Shown here: positions 12,070-22,618 of the stretch, piece by piece
Layout: each line of letters begins with the position of its first letter
Position numbering within the stretch: the first letter of the stretch is position 1
NCBI GenBank assembly: GCA_003427395.1
Contig: BFEA01000443.1
Location: 1,194,240-1,258,239 of the forward strand
Direction: 5' to 3'
Length of the DNA stretch: 64,000 nt
Source: Chara braunii
Lineage: Eukaryota; Streptophyta; Charophyceae; Charales; Characeae
Program-made: the position numbers and the translations under genes
The notes under the pieces: model-generated
The model's input: the letters and a program-made list of their open reading frames with translations, nothing else
The model's database searches: none
What the model was told of the DNA's origin: nothing

Positions 12070-14105
12070 TGAGTCAAAAACGCAAGCAAGACTAGTTCCA
12101 AAAAACACAAGTCTTGAGCACGAAATCATTCCTGGAAGAATGAGAGCATCTCCTACTAGTATGTGAGTGAAAAGCAAAGTCTACACTAGATCAAATCACA
12201 AGTATTGAGCAACAGATCATCCATAGAAGGACCGGAGCATCTCCTACTAGTGTTTGAGTGAAATGCAAAAGTTGAAGTAACTCAAATCACAAGAATTGAA
12301 CATGAGATTATCCATAGAAGAATCGGAGCATCTCTTACTAGTGTGTGAGTGAAAAGCAAGAGTTACACTAGGCTATATCACAAGATTCGAGCAAGAGATC
12401 ATCCATGAAAGAATCAGAGCGTCTTCTACTAACATGTGAGTAAAAGGCAAGATCTACACTAGACCAAATCACAAGTATTTAGCATGAGATCATCCATGAA
12501 AGAATCGAAGCATCCCCTACTAGTGTGTGAGTGAAAAGCAAGGGTTGAAGTAGCCCAAATCACAAGAATTGAACATGAGATCATCCATGGAAGAATCGGA
12601 GCATCTCCTACTAGTGTGTGAGTCAAAAGCAAGAGTTACACTAGGCTATATCACAAGATTCGAGCAAGAGATCATCCATCGAAGAATCGGAGCGTCTCCT
12701 ACTAACATGTGAGTGAAATGCAATATCTATACTAGACCAAATCACAAGTATTGAGCATGAGATCATCCATGAAATAATCGAAGCATCTCCTACTAGTGTG
12801 TGAGTGAAAAGCAAGAGTTACACTAGGCTATATAACAAGATTTGAGCAAGAGATCATCCACGGAATAATCGGAGCATCTCCTACCAGCATGTGATCGAAA
12901 AGCAAGATCTATACTAGACCAAATCACAAGTTTTGAGCATGAGATCATCCATGAAAGAATCGGAGCATCTCCTACTAGCATGTGAGTGAAAAGCAAGAAT
13001 TACACGAGGCTATATCACAAGATTGGAGCAAGAGATCATCCATGAAAGAATCAGAGCATCTCCTACTAGCATGTGAGTGAAAAGCAAGATCTACACTTAG
13101 ACCAAATCACACGTATTGAGCATAAGATCATCCATGAAAGAATCAGAGCATCTCCTACTAGCATGTGAGTGAAAAGCAAGATTTACACTTAGACCAAATC
13201 ACAAGTATTGAGCATGAGATCACCCATGAAAGAATCGGACCATCTCCTACTAACATGTGAGTGAAAAGCAAGATCTACACTAGACCAATCACAAGTATTG
13301 AGCATGAGATCATTTTGGAAAGAATCGGAGCATCTCCTACTAGCAATTGAGTGAAAAGCAAGAGCTACACTAGGCTATATCACAACAATTGAGCATGGGA
13401 TCATCCATGATAGAATCGAAGTATCTCCTACTAGCATGTGAGTGAAAAGCAAGAGTTACACTAGGCTATATCACAAGATTTGAGCAAGAGATCATCCATG
13501 GAAAAATCGGAGCATCTCCTACTAGCACGTGAGTGAAAGGCAAGATCTACACTAGACCAAATCACAAGTATTGAGCATGAGATCATCCATGAAAGAATCG
13601 GAGTATCTCCTACCAGCATGTGAGTGAAAAGCAAGATCTACACTAGACCAAATCACAAGTATTGAGCATGAGATCACCCATGAAAGAATCGAAGCATCTC
13701 CTACTAGCATGTGAGCGAAAAGCAAGATCTACACTAGACCAAATCACAAGTATTGAGCATGAGATCATTCATGAAAGAATCGGAGCATCTCCTACTAGCA
13801 TGTGAGTGAAAAGCAAGAACTACACTAGGCTATATCACAAGAATTGAGCATGAGATCATCCATGAAAGAATCGGAGCATCTCCTACTAGCATGTGAGTGA
13901 AAAGCAAGACTTACACTAGGCTATATCACAAGATTTGAGCAAAAGATCATCCATGGAAGAATCGGAGCATCTCCTACTAGCATGTGAGTGAAAGGCAAGA
14001 TCTACACTAAGACCAAATCACGAGTATTGAGTATGAGATCATCCATGAAAGAATCGGGGCATCTCCTACTAGCATGTGAGTGAAAAGCAAGATCTACACT
14101 AGACC
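12070..14105. repeat. Satellite array 2, ~91-bp monomer with two subtypes
   Basis: About 22 tandem units share GAATCGGAGCATCTCCTACT, AGCATGTGAGTGAAAAGCAAG and GAGATCATCCATGAAA. My count of the unit is about 91 bp. The middle comes in two forms: type A with CTACACTAGACCAAATCAC and AGTATTGAGCATGAG, and type B with TTACACTAGGCTATATCAC and AGATTTGAGCAAGAG. The forms are interspersed, and alternate in places, which suggests a higher-order arrangement. Unit length equals that of array 1 within a base or two, but the sequences differ. Confidence 0.9.
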
Positions 14106-14290
14106 AATAAGAAGGAGAAAAGGAGAAAGAAGGAGGAGAAGAGGAGGGAGAAGAAGGAGTAGAGAAGAAAAAGAAGAAAAAGGAGAAAAAGATGAAGAAG
14201 ATGAAGAAGGAGAAGAGTGAAGAGGAGGAAGAAGAAAAAGATGAAGAAGAAGAAGGTGAAGAAAAAAAAGAAGATGGAGAAGAATCTCTT
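14106..14290. repeat. Polypurine (GAA/GGA) tract
   Basis: About 185 bases consist almost only of G and A on the plus strand, in GAAGGA and GAAGAA patterns. It starts immediately at the end of satellite 2. The frames it opens in several phases are low-complexity artefacts. Confidence 0.9.
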
Positions 14291-15249
14291 CTTTTCCACT
14301 CACCTTCTTTATGCCTTGGAGATGGAGCCTCAACCTTGATGAAGCTTCCTCTTTCTTGCACAAACTCCTCCTTGACTATGGCTTCCTTCTCCCTCAAGTC
14401 CCTCTCCTTCTTCTCTCACTTTCTCCCAAGTTGCGACAAACTCCTATCACCATAGCTATGGAGTCCTCCCCTCTAGGAGGGCTAATGGGACTCCCTCTAG
14501 CCTTTCTCTCTTCCTCACACCCTGGGGGCTATGGCGGATCACCTCCCTAGTGCCAGCCTTACTACCACTAGCCTCTAGAGCTCCTCTCCCTAGCTCATGG
14601 CCTTCACCAAGCTCCCAAACCGGCATGGGTTCCGCTCTCCTCTCTCGAAGTGAAAGAGTGTTTCTATGAGCTCACTTGGGCAGTATGGGCACTCCTCATG
14701 CAATTGTGAATGTGGCGGACTGAATTCCCAGCTTATGTAGGCTGAAACCAGCATTCCGGCCAGCCCATGGGCCTCCCCATGTGCCTTGAGGTGAACCGAG
14801 GTACCCCCAAGGCAAAATTCCCCCACTAGGCCCTTCCGGAGGTACCCGGGCCTCTTTTTGGCCAAGTACATGCAGTTTGAGTGGTTGGTACCAACTCGGA
14901 TTGCCTCTTGGCCTCCTTCGGCCCCCTTTTCACCTCAAAAACGCTGCCCCCTTGGGCATTGCCTCTTGGCCTCCTTCGGCCCCCTTTTCACCTCAAAAAC
15001 GCTGCCCCCTTGGGCCCAAATGCCCAAGGGGCAACTTTACTTGAGAGAAAACGACCTAGTGGACCTTTTTCTCAATTTTTTCAGTTTGCACCCCATTTTT
15101 GGTAGGCCGAGATATTTTCCCATGCAGCGGCACATTTTCAGCCTTGGATCTGGCTGAGATCCAAGGCCAACAATATTTTGTGTCACCCCCAAGTAGCCCT
15201 TGCTTCAAATTTGAGCCCCTTAGTTCCTCCCCTTAGTTCTCTCTTTCTC
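14291..15249. other. Non-coding, with a 58-bp tandem duplication
   Basis: No gene recognised. The block starting TTGCCTCTTGGCCTCCTTCG at 14901 recurs at 14959 (period 58), ending near 15016. Flanking sequence is GC-moderate and contains a CCCAAGGGG-like inverted motif. Confidence 0.5.
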
Positions 15250-15344
15250 TCTCGTTCTCTTGGGGATGACGATGATGGTTCCCCCTTCGCCAACTTTCTC
15301 TCTCTCTCTCTTGGGGATGACGATGATGGTTCCCCCTTCGCCAA

Positions 15345-15424
<80 letters not shown>
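15250..15424. repeat. Duplicated GATGACGATGATGG segment and CT microsatellite
   Basis: A ~50-bp segment containing GGGGATGACGATGATGGTTC occurs twice (near 15261 and 15312), each followed by CTCTCT. The second is followed by a (CT)n run to 15424. Confidence 0.85.
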
Positions 15425-15427
<3 letters not shown>

Positions 15428-15578
15428 GAATCGATTGATTAATCACTTCATCGATTAATTTTTCAATCCATCGATTAATCGATTAATCTTTCGATCAATC
15501 AATCGATCGATCGATCGATCGATCAATTAATGAATCAATGAATCGATTAATTTAATCGATCGATTGATTGATTTATTA

Positions 15579-15609
<31 letters not shown>

Positions 15610-15610
15610 A

Positions 15611-15641
<31 letters not shown>

Positions 15642-15660
15642 AATTGATTGACTGGTTGAT
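15425..15660. repeat. GATT/ATCGAT-rich simple repeat
   Basis: An irregular mixture of GATT, ATCGAT and AATT units. The (GATT)n part at 15565-15650 is nearly regular. ATCGATCGATCGAT near 15500-15525 is self-complementary. Confidence 0.85.
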
Positions 15661-15793
15661 TGATTTGAAAGGCTGTTACGTGGCAAACTTTCTAATCCTC
15701 ATCATCGAAACCACCCCCTCCACCATGGGTCGTCGGCCGGCATACTTATATCGGACAAACGCTCTTCGTCTTCTTCTTTTTGTTCTTCTTCAA

Positions 15794-15795
<2 letters not shown>

Positions 15796-15835
<40 letters not shown>

Positions 15836-15871
15836 CTGTCTCTTATACACATCTAGATGTGTATAAGAGAC

Positions 15872-15905
<34 letters not shown>
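15796..15905. repeat. Two CT microsatellites abutting an adapter
   Basis: A (CT)n tract runs to 15835, is interrupted by the foreign 38-bp adapter, and resumes at 15874-15905. Because of the adapter, the adjacency of the two tracts is not reliable. Confidence 0.9.
15836..15873. other. Nextera mate-pair junction adapter (sequencing artefact)
   Basis: The 19 bases CTGTCTCTTATACACATCT are followed directly by their exact reverse complement. This is the Tn5 mosaic end used in Nextera chemistry, and the back-to-back form is the circularisation junction of Nextera mate-pair libraries. It is not genomic. It means an untrimmed mate-pair read was built into the scaffold, and that the sequences left and right of it may lie some kilobases apart in the genome. 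Confidence 0.97.
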
Positions 15906-15907
<2 letters not shown>

Positions 15908-16435
15908 ACGCGATCACTCTCTTTCCTCCGTCCACCGTGCTATGCATCTCATGCGGTTCCTTCATTTTTCTTCGCTGCCGCACGTTGCCTTTCGATCCTC
16001 CTTGCCATATCCAGTGTTAGCCAACACTCTTCCTCGACTTTAGAGGGAGGAAGGTCGCAGGCTTTCTCTCTCTCTCGCACCCTCTTCTTCCAACGACATC
16101 GGGTTGTCTCTCTCCTATTCCAGATACCTCTGCGCCTCCATGTCTCGTTGCGTGTCTCACTCCTCTTCAGCTCGCTGTCTCTCTTCTTCCTCGGCAGCTG
16201 ATTGGATCTCCCATGCATAACATAGCTGTCACGTGAATCTTCCACGTGTGCACTGCACCCCATCGACAACGTCCCTCCTGTCGAATAGGCTGTCGTCGGG
16301 CCATCTTATGCTAGAGGGGCTTATGGACCCTCCTTGACCGCCGGTGGTGTTCCTCGAGCGCGTGCTGCCGCTCGTGTTGCTCCTCGACCTCATGGCTTTG
16401 CCATGCACCATCGTGATGCACTGAACAAGATAGAG
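15906..16435. other. No clear gene
   Basis: Unique-looking sequence between microsatellites. The minus strand has a 60-codon frame from about 16405 to 16229 (starting MVHGKAMRSRSNTSGS) with no recognisable motif, so I do not call it a gene. Confidence 0.35.
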
Positions 16436-16436
16436 T

Positions 16437-16452
16437 GAATGTGTGTGTTTGT

Positions 16453-16528
<76 letters not shown>

Positions 16529-16610
16529 GTGTGTATGTGGGTCCGTATGTGTGTGAGAGAGAGAGAGGGAGAGGGAGAGAGAAAGAAAGAGTGTACGAAA
16601 TAGACAGAGG
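16437..16610. repeat. GT microsatellite followed by GA-rich tract
   Basis: A (GT)n run with a few interruptions spans about 16437-16554, followed by GAGAGA and GGAGA units to about 16610. Confidence 0.9.
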
Positions 16611-16689
16611 GAGACAGCGATGGAGAGGCTATCGAGCGGCAGAGTGCATGAGTTGCATTTTCGCATGCTCCATCCTCGACTTGGTCAAC

Positions 16690-16935
16690 GTTTTATACAG
16701 TAATAAACGTTGACATGGCCCGGCCTTAGGCTTTAGGAACGTTGACTTGATCCTGGGCCCAGGTCGGTACCAATGTTGATATCAGTGTGGACCTGGGTCT
16801 GGTCTCACGTTTACGTGGGCCCAGAGTAGGTGTCGATCCTGGGTGTTAGGTCCAGGCCCTGGTTTAAGACATTGTCCGGGCCCAGGTCCATGCTCTTACA
16901 GTTTTTGTTGCTTTTTTTTTTTTTTTTTTTTGCCA
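16690..16935. repeat. Imperfect short repeats rich in CCTGGGCCCAGGTC
   Basis: Variants of the near-palindrome CCTGGGCCCAGGTC recur several times (near 16755, 16790, 16815 and 16880) alternating with ACGTTGAC, then a poly-T run at 16913-16931. No gene seen. Confidence 0.5.
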
Positions 16936-16959
16936 TTTCAAAGCCCTACTCTGTGTGCG

Positions 16960-18035
16960 TGCCTGTCTGTCTGTGTGTCAGGCAGTCTGTCTGTTTGATT
17001 GTCTGCTTGTCTGCCTGGCTGCCTATTTGCCTGTCTGTGTACCTATCTGCCTATTTGTGTCCCTGTCAGCCAGTATGTAAGTATAGCGCTAGGTCAACGT
17101 CACTATAGCGCCACGAAAACGTCAGTGTAGCGTTAGTGTAGTGACGTTGACACTCAGGCAGAGAGGCTAACAAACAGACGAACAAACACAGAGACAAACA
17201 GACAGACAAACTGTTTGTTTGTCAGTCAGTCAGTTTGTTTGTTTGATTGTCTGCTTGTCTGCCTGTCTGTCGGTCTCGCAGGTGTTCACGTGGCAGACAG
17301 GCAGACAGGCACCAGGTGTTGACGTGGCAGACATGCACGCAGGCAGAGAGGCAGGCAGACAGGCAGACAGACTGTTTGTTTGTCTGTCAGTCAGTCAGTC
17401 TGTCTGTTTGATTGTATGTCTGTCTGCCTTTCTGCCTGTGTGTCTGTCTGCTTGTCTCGCAGGTGTTGACATGGCAGACAGGCAGACAGGCATGCAAATG
17501 TTGACGTGGCAGACAGGCACGCAGGCAAAGAGGCAGGCAGGTGTTGATGTGGCAGACAGGCACGCAGGCAAAGAGGCAGGCAGGTGTTGATGTGGCAGAC
17601 AGGCACGCAGGCAGACAAGCAGGCAGACTGTTTGTTTGTCAATCAGTCAGTCTGTCTGTTTGATTGTCTGCCTGTCTTCCTATCTTTCTGTCTCGCAGGT
17701 GTTGACTTGGCAGACAGGCAGACAGACAGGTAGGCAGACAGAGAGGCAGGCAGACAGAGAGGCAGGCAGTCAGAGAGGCAGGTAGACAGGGTCCGCGACA
17801 CAAGGCAGGTCGGGAACACAGGCTTGGCACAGGTTTGGGACACAGCCCAAGGGTCAGGTCGGGGACAGAGGCTGGGAGCAGGCAAGGGAGACGGGTCCAG
17901 GGAAGGGTGGGCACACAGGCAGACTGGGAGCAGGCGAGGGAGACAGGTCCAGGTAAGGGTGGGTACACAGACAGAGATGCAGGCAGACAGGCAGACAAAC
18001 TGTTTGTTTATCAGTCTGTATGTTTGATTCTTTGC
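16960..18035. repeat. CTGT/CAGA higher-order repeat with inverted arms
   Basis: A tetranucleotide-based minisatellite. Blocks of GTCTGCCTGTCTG are followed by their complement-type CAGACAGGCAGAC, so the array holds many potential hairpins. A larger unit starting ACTGTTTGTTTGTC, containing TCGCAGGTGTTGAC and TGGCAGACAGGCA, recurs at about 17210, 17368, 17625 and 17999. Inside, a 52-bp duplication begins CTGGGAGCAGG at 17872 and 17924. Confidence 0.85.
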
Positions 18036-18059
18036 CTGACTGCCCGTCTGCCTTTTTTT

Positions 18060-18256
18060 TTTGCTCTCTCTCTCTCTCTCACTCTCTATATCTATTTATC
18101 TACCAATGAATCAGATAATTCTATTGACTGCTTGGTTGATTGGATTTTTTTTTTTTTTTCAATTAAACAATCAATCAATCAACCAATTGATCAATTACTC
18201 GATTGATCGATCAATCAATGAATCAATCAATCTTTTTCACTTTCTCTGTCTCTGTT

Positions 18257-18288
<32 letters not shown>

Positions 18289-18356
18289 CTCTATCTATCT
18301 ATCTATCTATCGATCGATCTATCTATCTATCTATCCATCTATCTATCTATCTATTC

Positions 18357-18412
<56 letters not shown>

Positions 18413-18437
18413 CTATTTATCTATATACCTATATATC

Positions 18438-18469
<32 letters not shown>

Positions 18470-18470
18470 C
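18060..18470. repeat. CT, AATC and CTAT microsatellites
   Basis: CTCTCT at 18065-18082, a TGATTGAATC-type irregular repeat at 18130-18235, then a long (CTAT)n run at about 18260-18445 and a TA run at 18450-18468. Confidence 0.9.
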
Positions 18471-18882
18471 CAATGAAATAGGCACATCTATTGACCTGTG
18501 CATAGGTTTGGGCCTGTTCTCAAAGCCCACGCCCGGACCTGTACATAGGCGCAAACATAGGTCCGGATCAGGGAGACAGGCTGTGAGTCTGTCTATTTGT
18601 CAAGCCCAGATCAGGGGGACAGGCTCGACATAGGTCCGGAACACAAGGTCTCCTTTGTCGCAGGCCGAGGGGTTATATCGTGGGCCTGAATCTGGTGCAG
18701 GTCTACAGGCTGTTGGAGAGATGAGGGTACTCGACTGTGGAGTAAAAGCAAGCCTCATGCTGAAAGGTGCGTAGTAATCATGTAGTCAGATAAGGACTCA
18801 ATAATCGATACGGGCCGTTGATGATGCGGATCCAACAATGTGCACGCAAACTTAGGCAACGTCATGGTGCATATCCTACCAT
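18471..18882. other. No gene seen
   Basis: Contains short repeats of ACATAGGTCCGGA (near 18560 and 18630), related in style to the CCAGGTCC motifs near 16.7 kb. Nothing else recognised. Confidence 0.4.
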
Positions 18883-20393
18883 TTGCCATCTGCTCATGAA
18901 CATTGCGCCGTAAGGGTAAGGATGTCATCTTATTTGCACTTTGCATATTCTTTGTTTTTCATGGTGGTCGGCGCAGATGGTCAAGCGTCCGCTCAACATA
19001 ACGTCGTGGTCGAGACATATGGTCAGAGAGCGGGTGCGGGATCATCACGCTCCGATGTGCCGATGCATATCGATGAAGCAGATGATCTAAATGTTTCGTA
19101 CGGTCATTACCTCTATGATGATGATCGCAGAATGAATGAGTACGTCGAAGATTGTGAACAGTATGAGTATAGCATGCCGAGGGAGATGCATGATATGGAA
19201 CATCGTTGCCATCGATCGAATGTTGTTATGCGGTATGGTGTGGTGGGTAAGGTTCCAAATGATCATGCCTTGCGGAAAGTATTTCATAATTTCGTTACGA
19301 ACAACCAAGGACTTCGTTGGACTCAGGATAAGTTGTTGAATATGTTGAAGAAGAAGGAGGTGAAACTTGATGCAGTTAAGAGTGCGTTAGCCAACATTGA
19401 GCTCAACGCAAAGTCATTCATCGAAAAATTCATTCAAGAGGAACGAAACGATGAGGTGAGAGATTCCTCTATGCCCGATACTGTGCATGTGAAAGAGGAG
19501 CCAAGAGTTAACATGGACATGGAGATGCGGATTCGTTATCGGATGAGGTCGAAAATTCGAGATGATTTGATTGATGAGATTGTTAAGTGTAGCACCCAAG
19601 TTCATCCGCACCTGCTGGAAGAGTGTCATGGTTTGCGCCGGTGACTTGAAAAGGCCGAATGTGCAATGAGGAGATTGTTGTCCTGTCGTGGTCTGGCGTG
19701 GGAAGATCCATCTTCTCGAAATGTAGTCTTCGATTTTCCATCGACAGAAGTTCGGAGGCTCTTCCGAAAAGGGATCTGATTGTGATGTTACATTCACTTC
19801 GAACTGTTGGTTCTAAGCTGGAGCATAAAAATGCAATGTTGGAGGTGTAAAATGCCATGCATTTTCCTGTGAGCGATAACCAGATGAGGGCAACGGTGGT
19901 CAATCTTGGCCAATTGTATAAGGAGGCACGCAAAGAGTTGATGAATGTCGTGTTTGTGAACGAATTCGGTGACCGGTTGGAATACCAATCCAGGTTTTAT
20001 TGGGCTCAACGTCACAATGAGCAGGTCTACCAGCTCAGGAAATTGCTTGGCGATGTCGTGCTAGCTCATTCACCGAAACGATTTATGGAGGAGCTAAGCA
20101 ATGTGAAGAGGTTGAATGTTCTTGCGAGCATGAATAAAGAACATGAAAAAAGACTGAATGAGACTGTGATTGCATTGGTGGAATCTTTGAGTCGTCGATG
20201 TCCTAGATGTCGTAGTACATATTGGGCACGATTGGACCGTACGAGGATAAATGAACTCTTGGTTGTTAGACCGAAATATGATGGGAAGACAAACATTTAT
20301 CCCGATGGAGATAGTTGGGCCAATGAGGACAATGAATTTGCGATGGAAGAAAGGAGGAAGCGACTTCGCGAACTAGCAGGGGGAGATGAATAG
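18883..20393 (+). pseudogene. Unrecognised, partly helical protein, frameshifted
   Basis: A 253-codon frame (18883-19644) ends in TGA. The same protein style continues in that frame for ~45 codons, then in a second frame from about 19760 to the TAG/TGA end at 20393, with one more stop near 19848. The first part has an acidic, Tyr- and Asp-rich segment (VSYGHYLYDDDRR) and then charged helices. The second part is Glu/Arg/Leu-rich, coiled-coil-like, with a CPRC pair near 20200 and a charged end (MEERRKRLRELAGG). The true start is uncertain. I recognise no family. It lies upstream of the Helitron in the same orientation and could be Helitron cargo or the relic of another gene. Confidence 0.45.
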
Positions 20394-20813
20394 GGTGGTA
20401 TTTCATGATTGTTGAATTAACGGTTGAGAGGAATAAAAGTAACAAGAATGAAACAGGAGGGAGGAAAGGAAGGAGACAGAGGATGTTGGGTGCGGGGATG
20501 ACAATGGTTGCAAAGGGGAAAAAAAGCTATAAATAGAAGGAAGAAATTTGTTCTTTGTTGTTCTCACTATAAGCGCATGATGTGATGTATTGTTAGATAT
20601 GTAAATGAGTGCAGCTTCGTGGGCAAGATGATGCAGGAGTAAGAGTGGATAGAGTGAGAGTGATAATGAGAAGGTGGAGTGGAATGGCGGGAAGAACGCA
20701 CGATTTGACATTGTTTTCATTCCATTAATGATGATGACACTTGAAACCGTTTTATGATAAGACTTTTGAATTTTGTCTTTTCTTTCTCTTATTTAAAACC
20801 TGTCTCTCTCTCT

Positions 20814-20878
<65 letters not shown>

Positions 20879-22618
20879 AAGTCGTTTCTCTCTCTTTCGC
20901 TCTTTTTTTTTTCATTTCTTTTTTGATAACTATTCATGGAATTGAAAGAAAATATTATTGATGTATACAAATAAAAGTTACCTTAGTCGTTTGTTGGTAT
21001 GTGATCTCATGTTCTACGTACTCACGGTCATGGAGATGATCTTAATCCTTAGTTGCTAATATTTGTTAAATTCTGTTTTTAAATATAATATGGTTTTGTG
21101 TGTTCATTCTTATACTGTTCTGCTTATTCTTAAAAAACAACCAGGTAAGTATCCCTAAAAATATAGACATGAGATAATGTTCAAAACCGATTGAGATGAG
21201 TAAGAAGTTTGAGGGGGGGAGGGGAATGTAGGCTTGAATGTTTTGTGATGTTATAATGTAAATTTTATGAATAATTAGAAAGGAAAAGTCTCGATAGTAA
21301 ATTAAAAAACAACAATAAACTTAGATCATCTTTCAGTAAACGGTATCGAAGGAAAGCGAAACATGCTCGGGAATAATCAAGGTATGTATGACATGGGGCG
21401 GTGAAAATACTCAGACGCTTATAGGAAGCAAATTAAGTGTTATTGGGAAGGGGGGTCACACTATGTATTTCGAATGAATATTGGAGAAGGAACCAATCAG
21501 ATAAGAAGAAATAAAACTGCCATTAAACGTAGTCTTTTTCCCAAGGCACCCGTGCTATCCCGAATGACCTCCTCTCGCCTAGACCCGTTCCAAAATGTCA
21601 TGTTATCTACCCCCTTTGCGTTTATCTCATCAAAGTCCCCCAAGCAAAAGAGGAGAAGAAAGGTGAGGCCATCAACGATTTGCCCGACCTCGATCGCTAG
21701 GAATGGTTCTTCCTGGATCCACGACCTTCGAGGTTGGTTGGGGAGAGGTGCGGCACGCCTCATAGACTCATTTATGGGGGTGGTGCAATGTTGTTGTGGT
21801 GGAGTCAACGCCTTCTTCTAAGATTTGGGCCTCGTGCTCAGGCAAGGAGAATGGGTACTACGGACTACTTCCTAGCGATCGGGGCCCGGAAAGGTCAGGG
21901 AATCTATTTTACCTTCTTCAATTTTTTTGTGGATGGACGACTGACTTAGAATACCTAAGTCTGGCCGCAAGTAGAAGCCGCCTCGATTAATGTGGATTGG
22001 AACCAAAAGAAGTTCTGATCCAAGTGACAAATTTATCCGAACAGGAAAGTGAGCCCTGCTAGAGAATGACAAAGGGCAAACATGGACAGACGAGGTACGT
22101 ATGACTCTATCGCATGGGGCCCTGAAAAGACTAAGGGACGTATAGGATCACAAATCGAACATAAGAACCGAATGAGGCATAAGAACAAAATAAGAGGCGT
22201 CTTAATCAACCTCAATAGGAGTCTAAAGAGACTCCAGTCCCGATTAAACATTTGCACAAACATGAAAGTGGACCTATACATGTATATTTGCACGATCAAA
22301 GAAATTATGATCTGAATGAACATTGATTAACCTCGATAGACACGCTGAAAAAAAAAAGAACAAACTGATTGCTTATTTTCTTTGATCTTCTATGCTTCGC
22401 ATTTCAGCTGTGTTCTTCGTGTTGCACTACGTCTTCTTTGTTTTTCCTGTATTTTTTTCCTCTCTGCTTGAGACTATATTACTCTTCATCATATAATTAC
22501 ATCTCTATATGGATGCTTTGAGGCGTATTATTTTCGTTCCGGTTGTCTATATACATTTTATTTCTCCTATTCGCCGTGACGTGCCAATGTACAAATACGT
22601 ATGTACGTGCCCATTAAT
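20394..22618. other. No convincing gene; CT tract at 20803-20872
   Basis: AT-richer sequence with a (CT)n microsatellite. A minus-strand frame at 21497-21808 contains LFCLGDFDEINAKG, faintly like a non-LTR endonuclease motif, but nothing around it supports that. The left end of the Helitron may lie here; I could not identify a TC terminus. Confidence 0.4.

Noticed and set aside
12070-14105. CRISPR-like direct repeats
   Set aside because: The units are contiguous ~91-bp tandem repeats without unique spacers or cas genes, in a eukaryotic context.
14002-14455. Ser/Phe- and Glu/Lys-rich frames on both strands
   Set aside because: Products of the polypurine tract read in every phase.
15178-15446. 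Ser-Leu and Arg-Glu repeat proteins
   Set aside because: Dinucleotide microsatellite translations.
15644-16201. Frames ending LIHI and beginning MCIRDS
   Set aside because: These peptides come from the mate-pair adapter, not from the genome.
21497-21808. Minus-strand frame with CLGDFDEINAKG as a non-LTR endonuclease relic
   Set aside because: One short resemblance only; no other endonuclease or RT block is nearby.
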